NCBI RefSeq assembly: GCF_008642275.1
Contig: NZ_CP029189.1
Location: 6,926,001 to 6,990,000, forward strand
Direction: 5' to 3'
Length of the DNA: 64,000 bases
From: Streptomyces venezuelae
GTDB taxonomy: Bacteria; Actinomycetota; Actinomycetes; Streptomycetales; Streptomycetaceae
How positions within the stretch are numbered: the first letter of the stretch is position 1; every line of letters begins with the position of its first letter. Positions 50,516 to 58,660 of this stretch are shown piece by piece. The notes under the pieces are model-generated. The model was given only the letters and a program-made list of their open reading frames with translations. It was not told where the DNA came from and made no database searches. A program made the position numbers and the translations under genes.

Positions 50516-51916
50516 GTGGCCGCGTCCTGCGAAACAACCCTTCAGAATGTCAACACGCAGTTTCTACACGCCCTTTGGAGTGAAGCGCCTCGCCATCTGG
50601 ATCCCGAGGTCGCTAAGGCGAACATGATCGCCAAGGGAGTGTGGCCGATATCGGTGTGGCCCACCAACGCCAAGCCTTGGCTGAGCGTGTGCATGGATTA
50701 CGGCCACTTCGTCACACCGATCTATCGCAACGTAATGCAGCCTGGCAGGGGCGGCTGCGACCCGTGCGGTCGCGCTCGTGCGGCTGCGAAGCGCAAGGTC
50801 CCGGCCGACGTTGCCGTCGCGGAGATGCGCGCGGCTGGGGTGGAGCCGCTGGAGGAGTACCCGGGCGTGGACGTGCCCTGGAGGAGCCGCTGCCTGAGCG
50901 CGCTGTGCCCCGGTCTGTGGGAGGGGGCGCTAGCCGACATACGCCCGCGACTCTCAGACGCACGACTGGCGAAGAGATCGGCGTGCAAGTACTGCGCTCG
51001 GGTCGCGGTCCGGCCCGAGCGCGCCGCATTTGAGATGATCCAGCATGGTGTCGAGCCGCTGGAGCCGTACCAGACGGCCACGGCTCCGTGGCTGTGCAAG
51101 TGCCTGGCGTGCCCGGCGGTCGACATCAGCCCCACCTACGCCAATGTCGTACTTGCCGGACAGGGCGGGTGCGACCACTGCGGCGGGCGGAAGCGCGTGC
51201 CCGAAGTACAGGCCGTCAGCGAAATGCTCGCGGTCGGGGCACGCCCGCTTGAGCCCTATCCGGGAGCCAACGAACGCTGGCGTAGTAGGTGCCTGGCCAC
51301 AGACTGTCCGGGGCCGTCAGACCGGACGATCTATCCGCGGCTCGGCTGGATCCGTCGCGGTGCCCAAGCCTGCAAGTGGTGCGCTGGCGTCGTGATCGAC
51401 GAAGACGCCGCACGCGACACCATGATCGAGGCCGGACTGCGCCCGCTAGCGCCCTACCCGGGCGTGCGCGAGCGCTGGAAATGTGAGTGCACCAACCCGC
51501 AGTGCCAAGCCGTCACCTATCCTACGCTCGGTAGTGTGAACAGCCGCGGGAGCGGCTGTTCGGAGTGCGCTACGTACGGGTTCAAGCGGGAGCAGCCAGC
51601 ACTCGTGTACCTCCTCTTCCACGAGCGGCTCCAGGCGGCGAAAGTGGGGATCTGCAACCTGGACACCGGCCGGATACAGAAGCACAAGGGGAGGGGTTGG
51701 CAGCTTCACGAGACCTTGGACTTCGAGCTTGGTCGCGACGCTGAACGCTTGGAGCGGGAGGTAATCGCAGAGTGGCGAGCCCAGGACTGGAAGCCCGTCC
51801 GCGACGGGAAGGACACCTTCGACGGCTGGACCGAGACAACACCCGTCACCGCCGACAGTTCCATCGAAGCCCTGTGGTCCGGGGTCGTGCAACTGCGAAG
51901 CTTGTTGGACCTGTAA
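50516..51916 (+). CDS. Zinc-knuckle repeat protein with C-terminal GIY-YIG-like nuclease domain
   Basis: About 466 residues (start uncertain; GTG 50516 precedes the first repeat). Five tandem units of about 70 residues share an AxxEMIxxGVxPLExYPG opening, a W-x-C turn and a CxxC close: GGCDPC, SACKYC, GGCDHC, QACKWC and SGCSEC. The earlier ligand pairs include CLSALC, CKCLAC, CLATDC and CTNPQC. Each is a treble-clef zinc knuckle. The last 110 residues have ALVYLLFHERLQAAKVGICN, RIQKHKGRGWQLHETLDFEL and LEREVIAEW, resembling a GIY-YIG nuclease. A modular reader of DNA ending in a cutting domain is plausible; homing or defence are candidate roles. Confidence 0.65.
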   Translation: MAASCETTLQNVNTQFLHALWSEAPRHLDPEVAKANMIAKGVWPISVWPTNAKPWLSVCMDYGHFVTPIYRNVMQPGRGGCDPCGRARAAAKRKVPADVAVAEMRAAGVEPLEEYPGVDVPWRSRCLSALCPGLWEGALADIRPRLSDARLAKRSACKYCARVAVRPERAAFEMIQHGVEPLEPYQTATAPWLCKCLACPAVDISPTYANVVLAGQGGCDHCGGRKRVPEVQAVSEMLAVGARPLEPYPGANERWRSRCLATDCPGPSDRTIYPRLGWIRRGAQACKWCAGVVIDEDAARDTMIEAGLRPLAPYPGVRERWKCECTNPQCQAVTYPTLGSVNSRGSGCSECATYGFKREQPALVYLLFHERLQAAKVGICNLDTGRIQKHKGRGWQLHETLDFELGRDAERLEREVIAEWRAQDWKPVRDGKDTFDGWTETTPVTADSSIEALWSGVVQLRSLLDL

Positions 51917-51981
51917 CCTCCGCGCTCCTTCAGCGCGTCAGTGAACTCTCACGCCCCCATTCCGACGGCTGTCGCGATGGG

Positions 51982-52002
51982 CCTGGTCCGCAGTAGACCA
52001 GG
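51982..52002. terminator. Possible bidirectional terminator between convergent genes
   Basis: CCTGGTC (51982-51988) and GACCAGG (51996-52002) form a perfect 7-bp stem with a 7-nt loop, between the convergent GIY-YIG-like and lipoprotein genes. Modest stability, no T-run. Confidence 0.4.
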
Positions 52003-52074
52003 GCACCGCCCACCTTGTGCACAGGCATGCGCAGGCGAGCGGAGCTTCGGCTGATCCAGTGTCGTGCTGCTGCT

Positions 52075-52749
52075 CTAGCGGGCTGTTGCCTTGGCCAGGG
52101 CGGTCTGCGCGTGGACCGTGACTTCAGCCGGGCTGCCGGAGACGACCAGGAGCACAGCTCCGGCGCGAATCACGGTCTGCTGGACGATGGTGCGCCCCCC
52201 GCCGGCGGTGACGGTGAGGACCTGCCCCCACTGCTCGTCACCGAGACGGGGCACCGGCACCGTCTGGGTGCGGACCTCCGCCACGGTGGTGGCGGTGACC
52301 AGCTGGTACGACGGGCAGGCGCCCATCGCGGTCATGATCCGCCCGACCCCTGCAGACAGGTCCCTAGGCGGTGCGGAGTACAACTCCTCGGTCAGCTGGG
52401 TGCCGCCGGGGCCGTTGAAGACCCGCTTCCCCTGGTTCGGGAACATCGCATACGGGTTGTCCGCGGTGTCGCCCAGCTGCTCCAGCTGTGGGCAGCCCTC
52501 GACGGACGCCTCGGGCGAACCCGTGGTTGCGGCGGGGCGGGCGGCGTAGCCGGGGCCGAGATCGTCGGCGGTGAGCAACCTGTCCGCCAGCCGCTCCGAC
52601 GGCAGCACTCCGTGGCCGCCGGCGGTAGGTACGGGTGTCTCCGCCTGTGCCGTGGAGGGCGTGCTGTCGGAGGGCGGGGCGGAACAGCCGGTCAGGGCCC
52701 AGAGGGAGAGACAGGTGTTGGTGAGGATGGCGGAATGGCGCAGGCGCAT
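52075..52749 (-). CDS. Lipoprotein, PknH-like sensor domain type
   Basis: A 224-residue exported lipoprotein: signal SAILTNTCLSLWALTGC ends in a lipobox (LTGC). The domain has LPSERLADRLLTADDLGPGY, CPQLEQLGDTADNPYAMFPN, LTEELYSAPPRDLSAGVGRI, TAMGACPSYQLVTATTVA and TIVQQTVIRAGAVLLVVSGS. It resembles the PknH-type extracytoplasmic sensor domain (two conserved Cys). It is the last gene of the mobilisation unit. Cell-surface location suggests involvement in mating or surface exclusion, but that is speculation. Confidence 0.65.
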   Translation of the reverse strand: MRLRHSAILTNTCLSLWALTGCSAPPSDSTPSTAQAETPVPTAGGHGVLPSERLADRLLTADDLGPGYAARPAATTGSPEASVEGCPQLEQLGDTADNPYAMFPNQGKRVFNGPGGTQLTEELYSAPPRDLSAGVGRIMTAMGACPSYQLVTATTVAEVRTQTVPVPRLGDEQWGQVLTVTAGGGRTIVQQTVIRAGAVLLVVSGSPAEVTVHAQTALAKATAR

Positions 52750-52845
52750 ACGGCTTCCCTGGGTCGGATGCGAGTGGGCTGACCGTGGCCGCCTCCTCGG
52801 AGCGGCGGGGCAGGAATACAGGGGGTCCAGGGGCGCGGTGCCTGA

Positions 52846-53277
52846 TCAGTGGTCGAGGGAGCGCAGGCCCTCCTCGAGCGTGCCGAACTTGCCTTTGCTC
52901 GGTCCGCTGTTGCGGTTGTACCAAGCCACGTCCAGGCGGGGCTCCAGGGTCTCGTGTCCGTCGCGGCAGCGCAGCCAGATCCGGCCCTGGGTGCACAGGA
53001 TGACCCAGTCCCGGTACGCCTGGCACTGCGAGCAGGCGCGGACCTCACCCTCGACGACCAGGGGGCGCCGCCACGGCATGAACCGGCCGGCCAGATCGTC
53101 GTCGGTGTCCATCCGGAAGTCCGGCGGCAGGAAGTCGTCCACTACCGCAGCGGCCGGAGCGGGCGCGGGCGCCGGCTGGGCGGGCTCGGGCCACTGCGGC
53201 TCCGGGTACGCCAGCCACGGGACACCCGCCGGCCCCATCTCCCCACGCTCCTGCTTCGCCTTCCTGCGACCGAACAC
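52846..53277 (-). CDS. Hypothetical zinc-binding-like protein (143 aa)
   Basis: GTG 53277 follows GGGAGGGGAG. A Pro/Ala-rich N-terminal third precedes a compact domain: DDLAGRFMPWRRPLVVEGEV, ACSQCQAYRDWVILCTQGRI and WLRCRDGHETLEPRLDVAWY. The CxxC...C...CRDGH pattern could bind zinc. It lies downstream of the relaxase and may be an accessory protein. Family not recognised. Confidence 0.55.
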   Translation of the reverse strand: MFGRRKAKQERGEMGPAGVPWLAYPEPQWPEPAQPAPAPAPAAAVVDDFLPPDFRMDTDDDLAGRFMPWRRPLVVEGEVRACSQCQAYRDWVILCTQGRIWLRCRDGHETLEPRLDVAWYNRNSGPSKGKFGTLEEGLRSLDH

Positions 53278-53380
53278 TTGGGCTCCCCTCCCAGAGTTGG
53301 CTCCCCGCACACCGCGGCGGGTCATGAAGCGTGCCCCACCGCCTCCATCCGCGGCAACTCACGAATCCCTGAAAGCCCGG

Positions 53381-55093
53381 TCACCTCCGGCGGCGCTGCG
53401 GGCCCTTCGTGGCCGGGTTTCCGGCCTTCCGTCCGGCGGGGTCCGACGGGACGGAGCCGCCGTCGGGCAGGGGTGTCGCCTGGGCGTCGGCCGGCAGGTC
53501 CGCGGCGCGGCGCAGCCGCCACACCAGCACGTCCGACAACGACTCGGCGCTCGCCAGCTCCCGGCGGGCAGCCGCATCGGCCAGCAGCGCGGTGGCGTCG
53601 TACCCGGCCGCCTCAGCATCGGCCAGGGTTGCCGCCAACGCCGCCCACCCGGCCTCCGCCAGGACCTGCTCCGCCAACGCCGACGGCAATGCTTCCCGGA
53701 CCCGCAGGACCTGGCGGCGCAGCACCGGAGGAGCCAGCGACCGGCCCCGTACGGCCAGCACACCCATCGGCTGCGCGGCGGCGGCCCGGTAGGCCGTGCG
53801 CAGATGCTCGGCGGCCAGCTGGGCGGCGGCGGCCTGCTGCGCGTGTGCCTTCTTCCCGTGCCAGTGCGCGGCCACGGTCACCAGGAAGAACACGGCGTCG
53901 ATCACCATCGCGGTCGTCGCTCCGTCCTCCCCCCGCCCGAGCGCCGGACCGCTGTAGACCAGGTCACGGGCAGCCTGACGAAGAGCCCGGTCGTGCCCGC
54001 GCTCCGCCCGCACGTGGGAGCGGGAGGCCCGCTCGAACACGAAGGCAGCTTCTCGTAGTTCGCGCCGGGTGTGTGCGGCGGACGTCTTCGCGAGCGCGTC
54101 CAGGACCTCACCGGCAGCCGCGATGTACGCCGCAGCCACCGCGTCGTCCGCCCCGTCCATGACGAGCACCGCCTGCCACAGCGCCGTGCTTGCCCGACGC
54201 CGCGCCGATGCGGGCCCCGACGGCACCGTCTGCTCAGCGACCCGGCTCTGGGTCCGGCGGCCCGACCAGCGCTCCCGGATCCGAGGCAGGGACAGGTCCG
54301 GGCCCAACTTCGAGCCCGGGTAGAAGACCGGCTCCCCTTGGGCGTTGACGTCACCGGGCAGCGCGACCGTGTACCCCAGGAGGTCACCGGACGGTGCGAC
54401 GCGCGTGCGCACCAGAACGCCGGCGGCGCCCAGGCGGTCGAAGAACTCCTTCTCGCTCTCGGCTCCGGCCACAGCCCGTCGGACGGTCTCGCGCAGTTCC
54501 TCGCGGGCGGTGCGCTCACGGCCCTGGCGTGCGGCCTTGTGGCGTTCGGCGCTGGTGGGCCGCTTCGCGGCGGTGCCGTCACCGGGGTTGAGGCGGCGCA
54601 GCCCCAGCTCCTCTTCCAGACGGCGGGCTTCGGCCTGGACGCGCACGGCGTCGAAATCGAGGTCCGGCCGGTAGCCGTCCTCGCGAACCAAGGTGGCCAG
54701 GATGTGGATGTGGTCGTCGGCGTGCCGGACGGCGACCCAGCGGCAGCCCGCGCCTTGCTCCGGGTCGTCGATGCCGGCGGCGGCGACTATACGGCGGGTA
54801 ACGTCGCCCCACTCCTGGTCGGACAGGATCCGGTCGGTGGGGCCGTTGCGTACGGACAGGTGCCACACGTGCTTCTTCGGGCGCTCGTTTTCGTCGAGCA
54901 GGGCCAGGGGCTGGTCCAGGAGCTGCTGCAGCTGCTTGTACGTGGCCTCAGGGTCGCGGCCGGGGTCGGGGGCGGCGTGGTCCCAGGACGCCACCAGGTG
55001 CGGGTCGACGTGTTCTTCGGCCTTGCCGGGGCCGTACAGGTAGTACAGCAGGCCGATGGTGCGCGTCCCGCGCTTGTGGATCTTGGGGACCAT
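53381..55093 (-). CDS. MobA/VirD2-type relaxase (MOB HUH nuclease)
   Basis: A 570-residue relaxase. The N-terminus KIHKRGTRTIGLLYYLYGPG holds the candidate catalytic tyrosines (Tyr17/18/20), and the HUH signature is RHADDHIHILATLVREDG with His124, His128 and His130. KHVWHLSVRNGPTDRILSDQ is the conserved strand before it. The C-terminal 350 residues are helical, with a VFFLVTVAAHWHGKKAHAQ-like segment and many Ala/Arg heptads. It nicks oriT, attaches to the DNA and pilots it through the VirD4/VirB4 channel encoded at 6-29 kb. It is preceded by the MobC-like gene, 16 bp upstream. Confidence 0.88.
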   Translation of the reverse strand: MVPKIHKRGTRTIGLLYYLYGPGKAEEHVDPHLVASWDHAAPDPGRDPEATYKQLQQLLDQPLALLDENERPKKHVWHLSVRNGPTDRILSDQEWGDVTRRIVAAAGIDDPEQGAGCRWVAVRHADDHIHILATLVREDGYRPDLDFDAVRVQAEARRLEEELGLRRLNPGDGTAAKRPTSAERHKAARQGRERTAREELRETVRRAVAGAESEKEFFDRLGAAGVLVRTRVAPSGDLLGYTVALPGDVNAQGEPVFYPGSKLGPDLSLPRIRERWSGRRTQSRVAEQTVPSGPASARRRASTALWQAVLVMDGADDAVAAAYIAAAGEVLDALAKTSAAHTRRELREAAFVFERASRSHVRAERGHDRALRQAARDLVYSGPALGRGEDGATTAMVIDAVFFLVTVAAHWHGKKAHAQQAAAAQLAAEHLRTAYRAAAAQPMGVLAVRGRSLAPPVLRRQVLRVREALPSALAEQVLAEAGWAALAATLADAEAAGYDATALLADAAARRELASAESLSDVLVWRLRRAADLPADAQATPLPDGGSVPSDPAGRKAGNPATKGPQRRRR

Positions 55094-55108
55094 GACGGTG
55101 GGGTGTTC

Positions 55109-55792
55109 CTAGCGGTGTTCGAGGAGTCGGTCGGTGGCGGCCTGGACCCGGTCGGTGGCCCGCCGTACGGCGGTCAGCACCGCGTCGAGGTGGGCGTCCG
55201 CCGGTCGGTCGCCGGAGTTGATGGCCCTGGCCACCTGGTTGAGGTTGTTGCCGACGTGGCCGAGGTGTCTGCGGGCGGCGAACATCTCGGAGATCAGCTC
55301 ACGTTCGCCAGCGATGGCGCCGGCGGCACCCTCGGGGTCGCGGGCGGCGGCGAGGGCACTGCGGGCGAGGAACGCGGGCAGGCTCGTGCGGGCTGCTGCG
55401 GCAGCTGTGGCGAGGTGGTGCTTCTCGTCGTCGTTGAGGCGGACGCTGCACACGTAGCTGCGCTTGTCGGCTGCGGTTTTCGGCGAGCGCTTGCGGGAGG
55501 CGTTCTTCGTGGCGCGGCGTTTGCGTCGCGGTGCGGGTGTTTCCTCCGGCTGCGATCCGCCCTCGGTCGCTGCCTCGTGGACCGGCGCCCCCTGGCTCCG
55601 GTCCGCTCCCGCCACTCCTGGGGCGGGTTTGGCCAAGACGCGCTTCCCCGACGGGGAAGAGTGTCTTGGCCGATAACTTGCTCCTCCTGGGTATGAGTTG
55701 GCGCCAGGCGAACAATGGTCACGTCCGGGGGGCTCGGCCGGTCGGACGGGCTGGTCCTGCTCCGCTTCGCGCGGGTTCTCGGCTGAGGTCAT
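55109..55792 (-). CDS. mobC: MobC-like relaxosome accessory protein
   Basis: The C-terminal 120 residues match MobC/ribbon-helix-helix accessory proteins: SYVCSVRLNDDEKHHLATAA is a ribbon-helix-helix start, then SLPAFLARSALAAARDP, LISEMFAARRHLGHVGNNLN and QVARAINSGDRPADAHLDAV, the typical GNNLNQxAR motif. This protein binds the oriT and helps the relaxase. The N-terminal 100 residues are low-complexity and overlap the palindrome at 55631-55671, so the true start may be downstream (for example GTG 55615) and ATG 55792 is only the longest reasonable choice. Confidence 0.75.
   Translation of the reverse strand: MTSAENPREAEQDQPVRPAEPPGRDHCSPGANSYPGGASYRPRHSSPSGKRVLAKPAPGVAGADRSQGAPVHEAATEGGSQPEETPAPRRKRRATKNASRKRSPKTAADKRSYVCSVRLNDDEKHHLATAAAAARTSLPAFLARSALAAARDPEGAAGAIAGERELISEMFAARRHLGHVGNNLNQVARAINSGDRPADAHLDAVLTAVRRATDRVQAATDRLLEHR
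55631..55671. other. 41-bp imperfect palindrome, candidate oriT
   Basis: GGCCAAGAC-gcg-CTTCCCCG-a-CGGGGAAG-agt-GTCTTGGCC: two nested perfect inverted repeats (9 bp and 8 bp) symmetric about one base, directly followed by GATAACTTGC. It lies in or just before the 5' part of mobC, upstream of the relaxase gene. Such large palindromes next to mobC/mobA are where nic regions of mobilisable plasmids are found. The protein read across it is low-complexity, so codon constraint is weak there. oriT function is inference. Confidence 0.55.
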
Positions 55793-55887
55793 CGGCGTTT
55801 TCGGCTCCTTCCGGGAGGAGAGGTGCGGGAACGGGGCGGCGGCCCGGGCGCTGGTCGGTCCGGCCCGCCGTACGGGCAGGGGGCGGC

Positions 55888-56079
55888 TCACCCGCACAGG
55901 GGGCAATGGGTGTAATGGCGGGAGAGGGCCTTGGCCATGTTCTGCTTCACCGCCAGGGCGTGACGCGTGCTCGACTTTGAGGCGGTGCTGCCCGCGTGAC
56001 GGGTGGCGTGGTTGCGCAGGAACGTGATGTCGCGTTCGTATCCGGCCTTCAGGTCGGTGAATCGGTCGCACGTCTTCAT
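55888..56079 (-). CDS. Small hypothetical protein (63 aa) with C-terminal CPLCG
   Basis: ATG 56079 overlaps the DUF2637 gene's stop (ATGA). Sequence: CDRFTDLKAGYERDITFLRN, HATRHAGSTASKSSTRHALA, KALSRHYTHCPLCG. The HYTHCPLCG end is a zinc-knuckle half-site. Possibly a small DNA-binding or dimerising protein. Function unknown. Confidence 0.6.
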   Translation of the reverse strand: MKTCDRFTDLKAGYERDITFLRNHATRHAGSTASKSSTRHALAVKQNMAKALSRHYTHCPLCG

Positions 56080-57068
56080 CGGCGGGTGGCTCCTTCGGAG
56101 GATGTGGTGGGGGCGGTGGCGGCCCGAAGCGCTGTCAGGACGGGACCGATGTGCTCGTTGCCGAGGGGGATTCCGCGGGCGCGCATGATGCCCCGCAGCT
56201 GCGTCCTGGTGATCTGCGCGTTCCCCTCGGCCGCCAGGACTGCGGGAACGTCGGGGAGGACCAGCTCTACGACCTCGGCCTCGGACAGGCGACGCGGTCC
56301 GGTCCGGCGGTCCGACCGTCCGGCACCCACCTTCGCCCGGACGGTCCGGGGGCGAACCGGGCCGGTCCGAGTTTGACGCGGTCCGGGTTTCGGTCCGGGG
56401 CGGGGCGGTCCGGTGGGGGTGTCGGTCCGGTCCGGTTTGGGTCCGGTCCGGGGTTCCGTGCGGTCCTGCGGTTCGGTGGTCCGGCTCGGGTCCGGGTCTG
56501 GTCCGAGTTTCGGTCCGGGGCGAGGCGGTCCGGTGGGGGTGTCGGTCCGGTCCGGGTTGGGTCCGGTCTGGGGATCTGTGCGGTCCTGCGGTCCGGCGGT
56601 CCCGCTCAGCCTCGGTCCGGTCCGGGTCTCGGTCTGGCCGTTCCGGACGGGCCTGGCGACCCGCTGCTGGATCTGCCTCATCAGGACTCCGAAGGCCAGC
56701 ATCGCGCCGGTCGGTGGGACCGCCGCGACCACGTAGTCGAGGAGCGGAACAGGCCCGGCGGTGGTGCCGTTCACGCCGGCCACGTTCAGGGCGATCGATC
56801 CCAGTGACCCGACAGCCGTCAGCCCGATCGCCCACCAGTCCGTGACCCTGCGAAGTCCGGCCCGCAGCATGAGCAGTTCGCCTGCGACGATGAACATGTC
56901 CAGCGTGGCGGGCCAGGCCCACTGCCGGATGGGCGAGCGGTCCAAGCCGTGTCGCCCGGCGACTTCGGCGAGGTGGGCGTAGGAGAGCCAGAATCCGGCA
57001 CCGGTCAGGACGATGATCACTGTCCCGGCAGCGATCAGGGCGTATCGGTCGGCGGTCTCCTCGGTCAA
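56076..57068 (-). CDS. DUF2637 membrane protein (Spd-like)
   Basis: A 330-residue protein. Four membrane segments of a DUF2637 domain lie in the first 130 residues (AAGTVIIVLTGAGFWLSYAH, ATLDMFIVAGELLMLRAGLR, WWAIGLTAVGSLGSIALNVA, LLDYVVAAVPPTGAMLAFGV). DUF2637 proteins occur on Streptomyces plasmids and are linked to intermycelial spreading (Spd). Residues 140-250 are Thr/Pro/Arg-Gly rich and contain a 40-residue tandem repeat. The C-terminus (SEAEVVELVLPDVPAVLAAE, ITRTQLRGIMRARGIPLGNE) is a small winged-helix-like domain, perhaps cytoplasmic. Confidence 0.75.
   Translation of the reverse strand: MTEETADRYALIAAGTVIIVLTGAGFWLSYAHLAEVAGRHGLDRSPIRQWAWPATLDMFIVAGELLMLRAGLRRVTDWWAIGLTAVGSLGSIALNVAGVNGTTAGPVPLLDYVVAAVPPTGAMLAFGVLMRQIQQRVARPVRNGQTETRTGPRLSGTAGPQDRTDPQTGPNPDRTDTPTGPPRPGPKLGPDPDPSRTTEPQDRTEPRTGPKPDRTDTPTGPPRPGPKPGPRQTRTGPVRPRTVRAKVGAGRSDRRTGPRRLSEAEVVELVLPDVPAVLAAEGNAQITRTQLRGIMRARGIPLGNEHIGPVLTALRAATAPTTSSEGATRR
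56379..56608 (-). repeat. 120-bp tandem repeat inside the DUF2637 gene
   Basis: Two copies with a period of exactly 120 bp, starting near 56379 and 56499, about 90% identical. They encode 40-residue units with DRTDTPTGPPRPGPK in both. The unit is built from CGGTCCGG-type hexamers. The reading frame is kept, so the repeat expands the Pro/Gly/Arg linker. Length differences between relatives would be expected from slippage. Confidence 0.7.
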
Positions 57069-57147
57069 GGGCTCCCTTTCTCCGGGCTCGCTGGGGGATG
57101 TGGTGTGCGTCCGCTGGTGGGGCGGGCGGGAGGTAGCGCCGGGCAGT

Positions 57148-57795
57148 TCAGGCCGCCTTCTTCAGGGCGTTGATCAGTTCGTGCGTCTGGACCTGGCGGG
57201 GCACCTGGCAGAACGTTTCCTCGGGGGCGGTCTCGCTGCTGACTTCCTCGCCCTGCTCCGGGGCGCCGGCTTCTTCGCTGTCCGCAGCCGGAACCTTCCA
57301 GTACCGGTCGCGGTCGGCCACAGCGTGGCGGGCCTCGCGGAGGAGGTCGCGGGCGTGGTCGAGGTCGATGCGGAGGGCATAAGCCAGGCGTGGGGCGCTC
57401 CAGCCGCGGATGTAGGCGGCGCGGGTGACGGCGTCGCGCTCGGACGCAGTGAGGTGGACGTCACGGCCCATGAGCGCGGCGCGGACCCGGGCGTAGTCGA
57501 GGCGCTTGGCGACCTTGGCGTGCCACGGCTTGCGATCCGCCTCGGTCAGGCCGCCCCACATGCCCCAGCGAATGTCGTTGTCCAAGGCGTGCGTGAAGCA
57601 GTCCTGGCGTACGGGGCAGGCGCCGCAGAGCGACTTGGCCTCGGCGATGGCGGCGTGGGCGCGCGGTGCGGAGAAGAACAGGCGGTCGGCCTCGTCGGGG
57701 GCCAGGTCGTGGCACCTCCCGCGGGCGTGCCACGAGATGTCGGCGATGCCGCGCAGTTCCGCAAAGGGCTGGGTATTGGTGGTGATGTGGCGCAT
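57148..57795 (-). CDS. WhiB-family [4Fe-4S] transcription regulator
   Basis: A 215-residue Wbl protein. The four cluster cysteines are Cys28 (ARGRCHD), Cys57, Cys60 and Cys66 (AKSLCGACPVRQDCF), followed by the DNA-binding turn IRWGMWGGLTEADR (GMWGG). A second part has SERDAVTRAAYIRGWSAPRL, resembling an HTH, and an acidic C-terminus. ATG 57795 with GGAG nine bases upstream is used; ATG 57843 lacks a site. WhiB proteins regulate development and antibiotic genes; plasmid copies may control transfer or host differentiation. It lies between the DnaC-like and DUF2637 genes. Confidence 0.85.
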   Translation of the reverse strand: MRHITTNTQPFAELRGIADISWHARGRCHDLAPDEADRLFFSAPRAHAAIAEAKSLCGACPVRQDCFTHALDNDIRWGMWGGLTEADRKPWHAKVAKRLDYARVRAALMGRDVHLTASERDAVTRAAYIRGWSAPRLAYALRIDLDHARDLLREARHAVADRDRYWKVPAADSEEAGAPEQGEEVSSETAPEETFCQVPRQVQTHELINALKKAA

Positions 57796-57904
57796 GGGAA
57801 GGGTCTCCAGGGCATGCCGGGCGGCGGCGAGCGGATGCGGCACGCGGCGGCTGCCGGCGGACCGGCTCGCGGGCCGGGCGTTGGAACGTGGTGGGCGCCG
57901 CGGG

Positions 57905-58660
57905 TCAGGCGGCGCGGAAGCGGCGGTCGGGGCCGTCCAGGTGGACCGGGGTGCACATGCCGGACAGGCGGCTCAGCACGCGGTCGCCGACCTTGTCCCG
58001 CAGCACCGGTGTGCCGGAGCCCGTACCCGGCATGCGGACCGGTGGCAGGTTCGAGGTGACGATCGTCGGCAGGTGGTTCTGTGCCCGCCAGTTGAGCAGG
58101 CGGTAGGTGATCTCCTCGGTCCACTCGCTGCTCTTGGCGGCGCCGAGGTCGTCCAGGAGCAGCAGCGGCATCCGCACGATCCGTCGCAGGAGGTACTCGG
58201 GATCGCTGCCGCTTCGGGCCCGCATCTCGCCGTACAGGTCGGCGGCGGTCGTGGCGTGCCAGCGCACCCCGCACCCGGCGGCGGTCAGGGCGCGGATCGC
58301 GGCGTACGCCTGGTGCGTCTTGCCGGCGCCGGTCGAGCCCCACAGCAGCAGGCTGCGGCCGTGGGTGATCTCCCGCTGCCCGGGCGTCCCCCAGTGCGGG
58401 ATCAGCGGGCTCGCCGCGTGGCCGACGGCGCTGCCGGCGATGCTGTGGACCCACTCGGCTACGGCGGGATGCTCGACCTGGGCCTGACGGTAGTCGCGCG
58501 GGATTCGCAGCTGAGCGGCCTCAAGAGCGGGGATCGCTTCCGGGGTGTCCGCGACGGGAGCGGTGGGGTCGATGCCGCGTTCGGCGAGCTTGCGCCGCAT
58601 CCAGGTCAGCGAAGCGTTGTCCGCGGTGGTCTCAGGGTGGGCGAGGCTGGTGCGGTTCAC
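57905..58660 (-). CDS. DnaC/IstB-like AAA+ ATPase (helicase loader type)
   Basis: A 251-residue ATPase: helix-rich N-terminus, Walker A GSTGAGKTH (108-116), Walker B LLLLDDLGAAKS (about 164-175), then NHLPTIVTSNLPP as sensor 1. This is the DnaC/DnaI/IstB layout, used to load replicative helicases or assist transposases. Its neighbour upstream (58657-59796) is a phage-type replication protein, and the two overlap by GTGA, so a replication loader role is favoured over IstB. No transposase is nearby. Confidence 0.8.
   Translation of the reverse strand: MNRTSLAHPETTADNASLTWMRRKLAERGIDPTAPVADTPEAIPALEAAQLRIPRDYRQAQVEHPAVAEWVHSIAGSAVGHAASPLIPHWGTPGQREITHGRSLLLWGSTGAGKTHQAYAAIRALTAAGCGVRWHATTAADLYGEMRARSGSDPEYLLRRIVRMPLLLLDDLGAAKSSEWTEEITYRLLNWRAQNHLPTIVTSNLPPVRMPGTGSGTPVLRDKVGDRVLSRLSGMCTPVHLDGPDRRFRAA

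Noticed and set aside
53360..53400. Operator-like AATCCCTGAAAGCCCGGTCACC near the relaxase stop
   Set aside because: Only partly matches the palindrome arms and has no TATAG-like box; it lies in or near the relaxase coding end.
57905..58660. IstB transposition helper reading of the DnaC-like ATPase
   Set aside because: No IstA transposase or terminal repeats nearby, while a replication protein directly precedes it.
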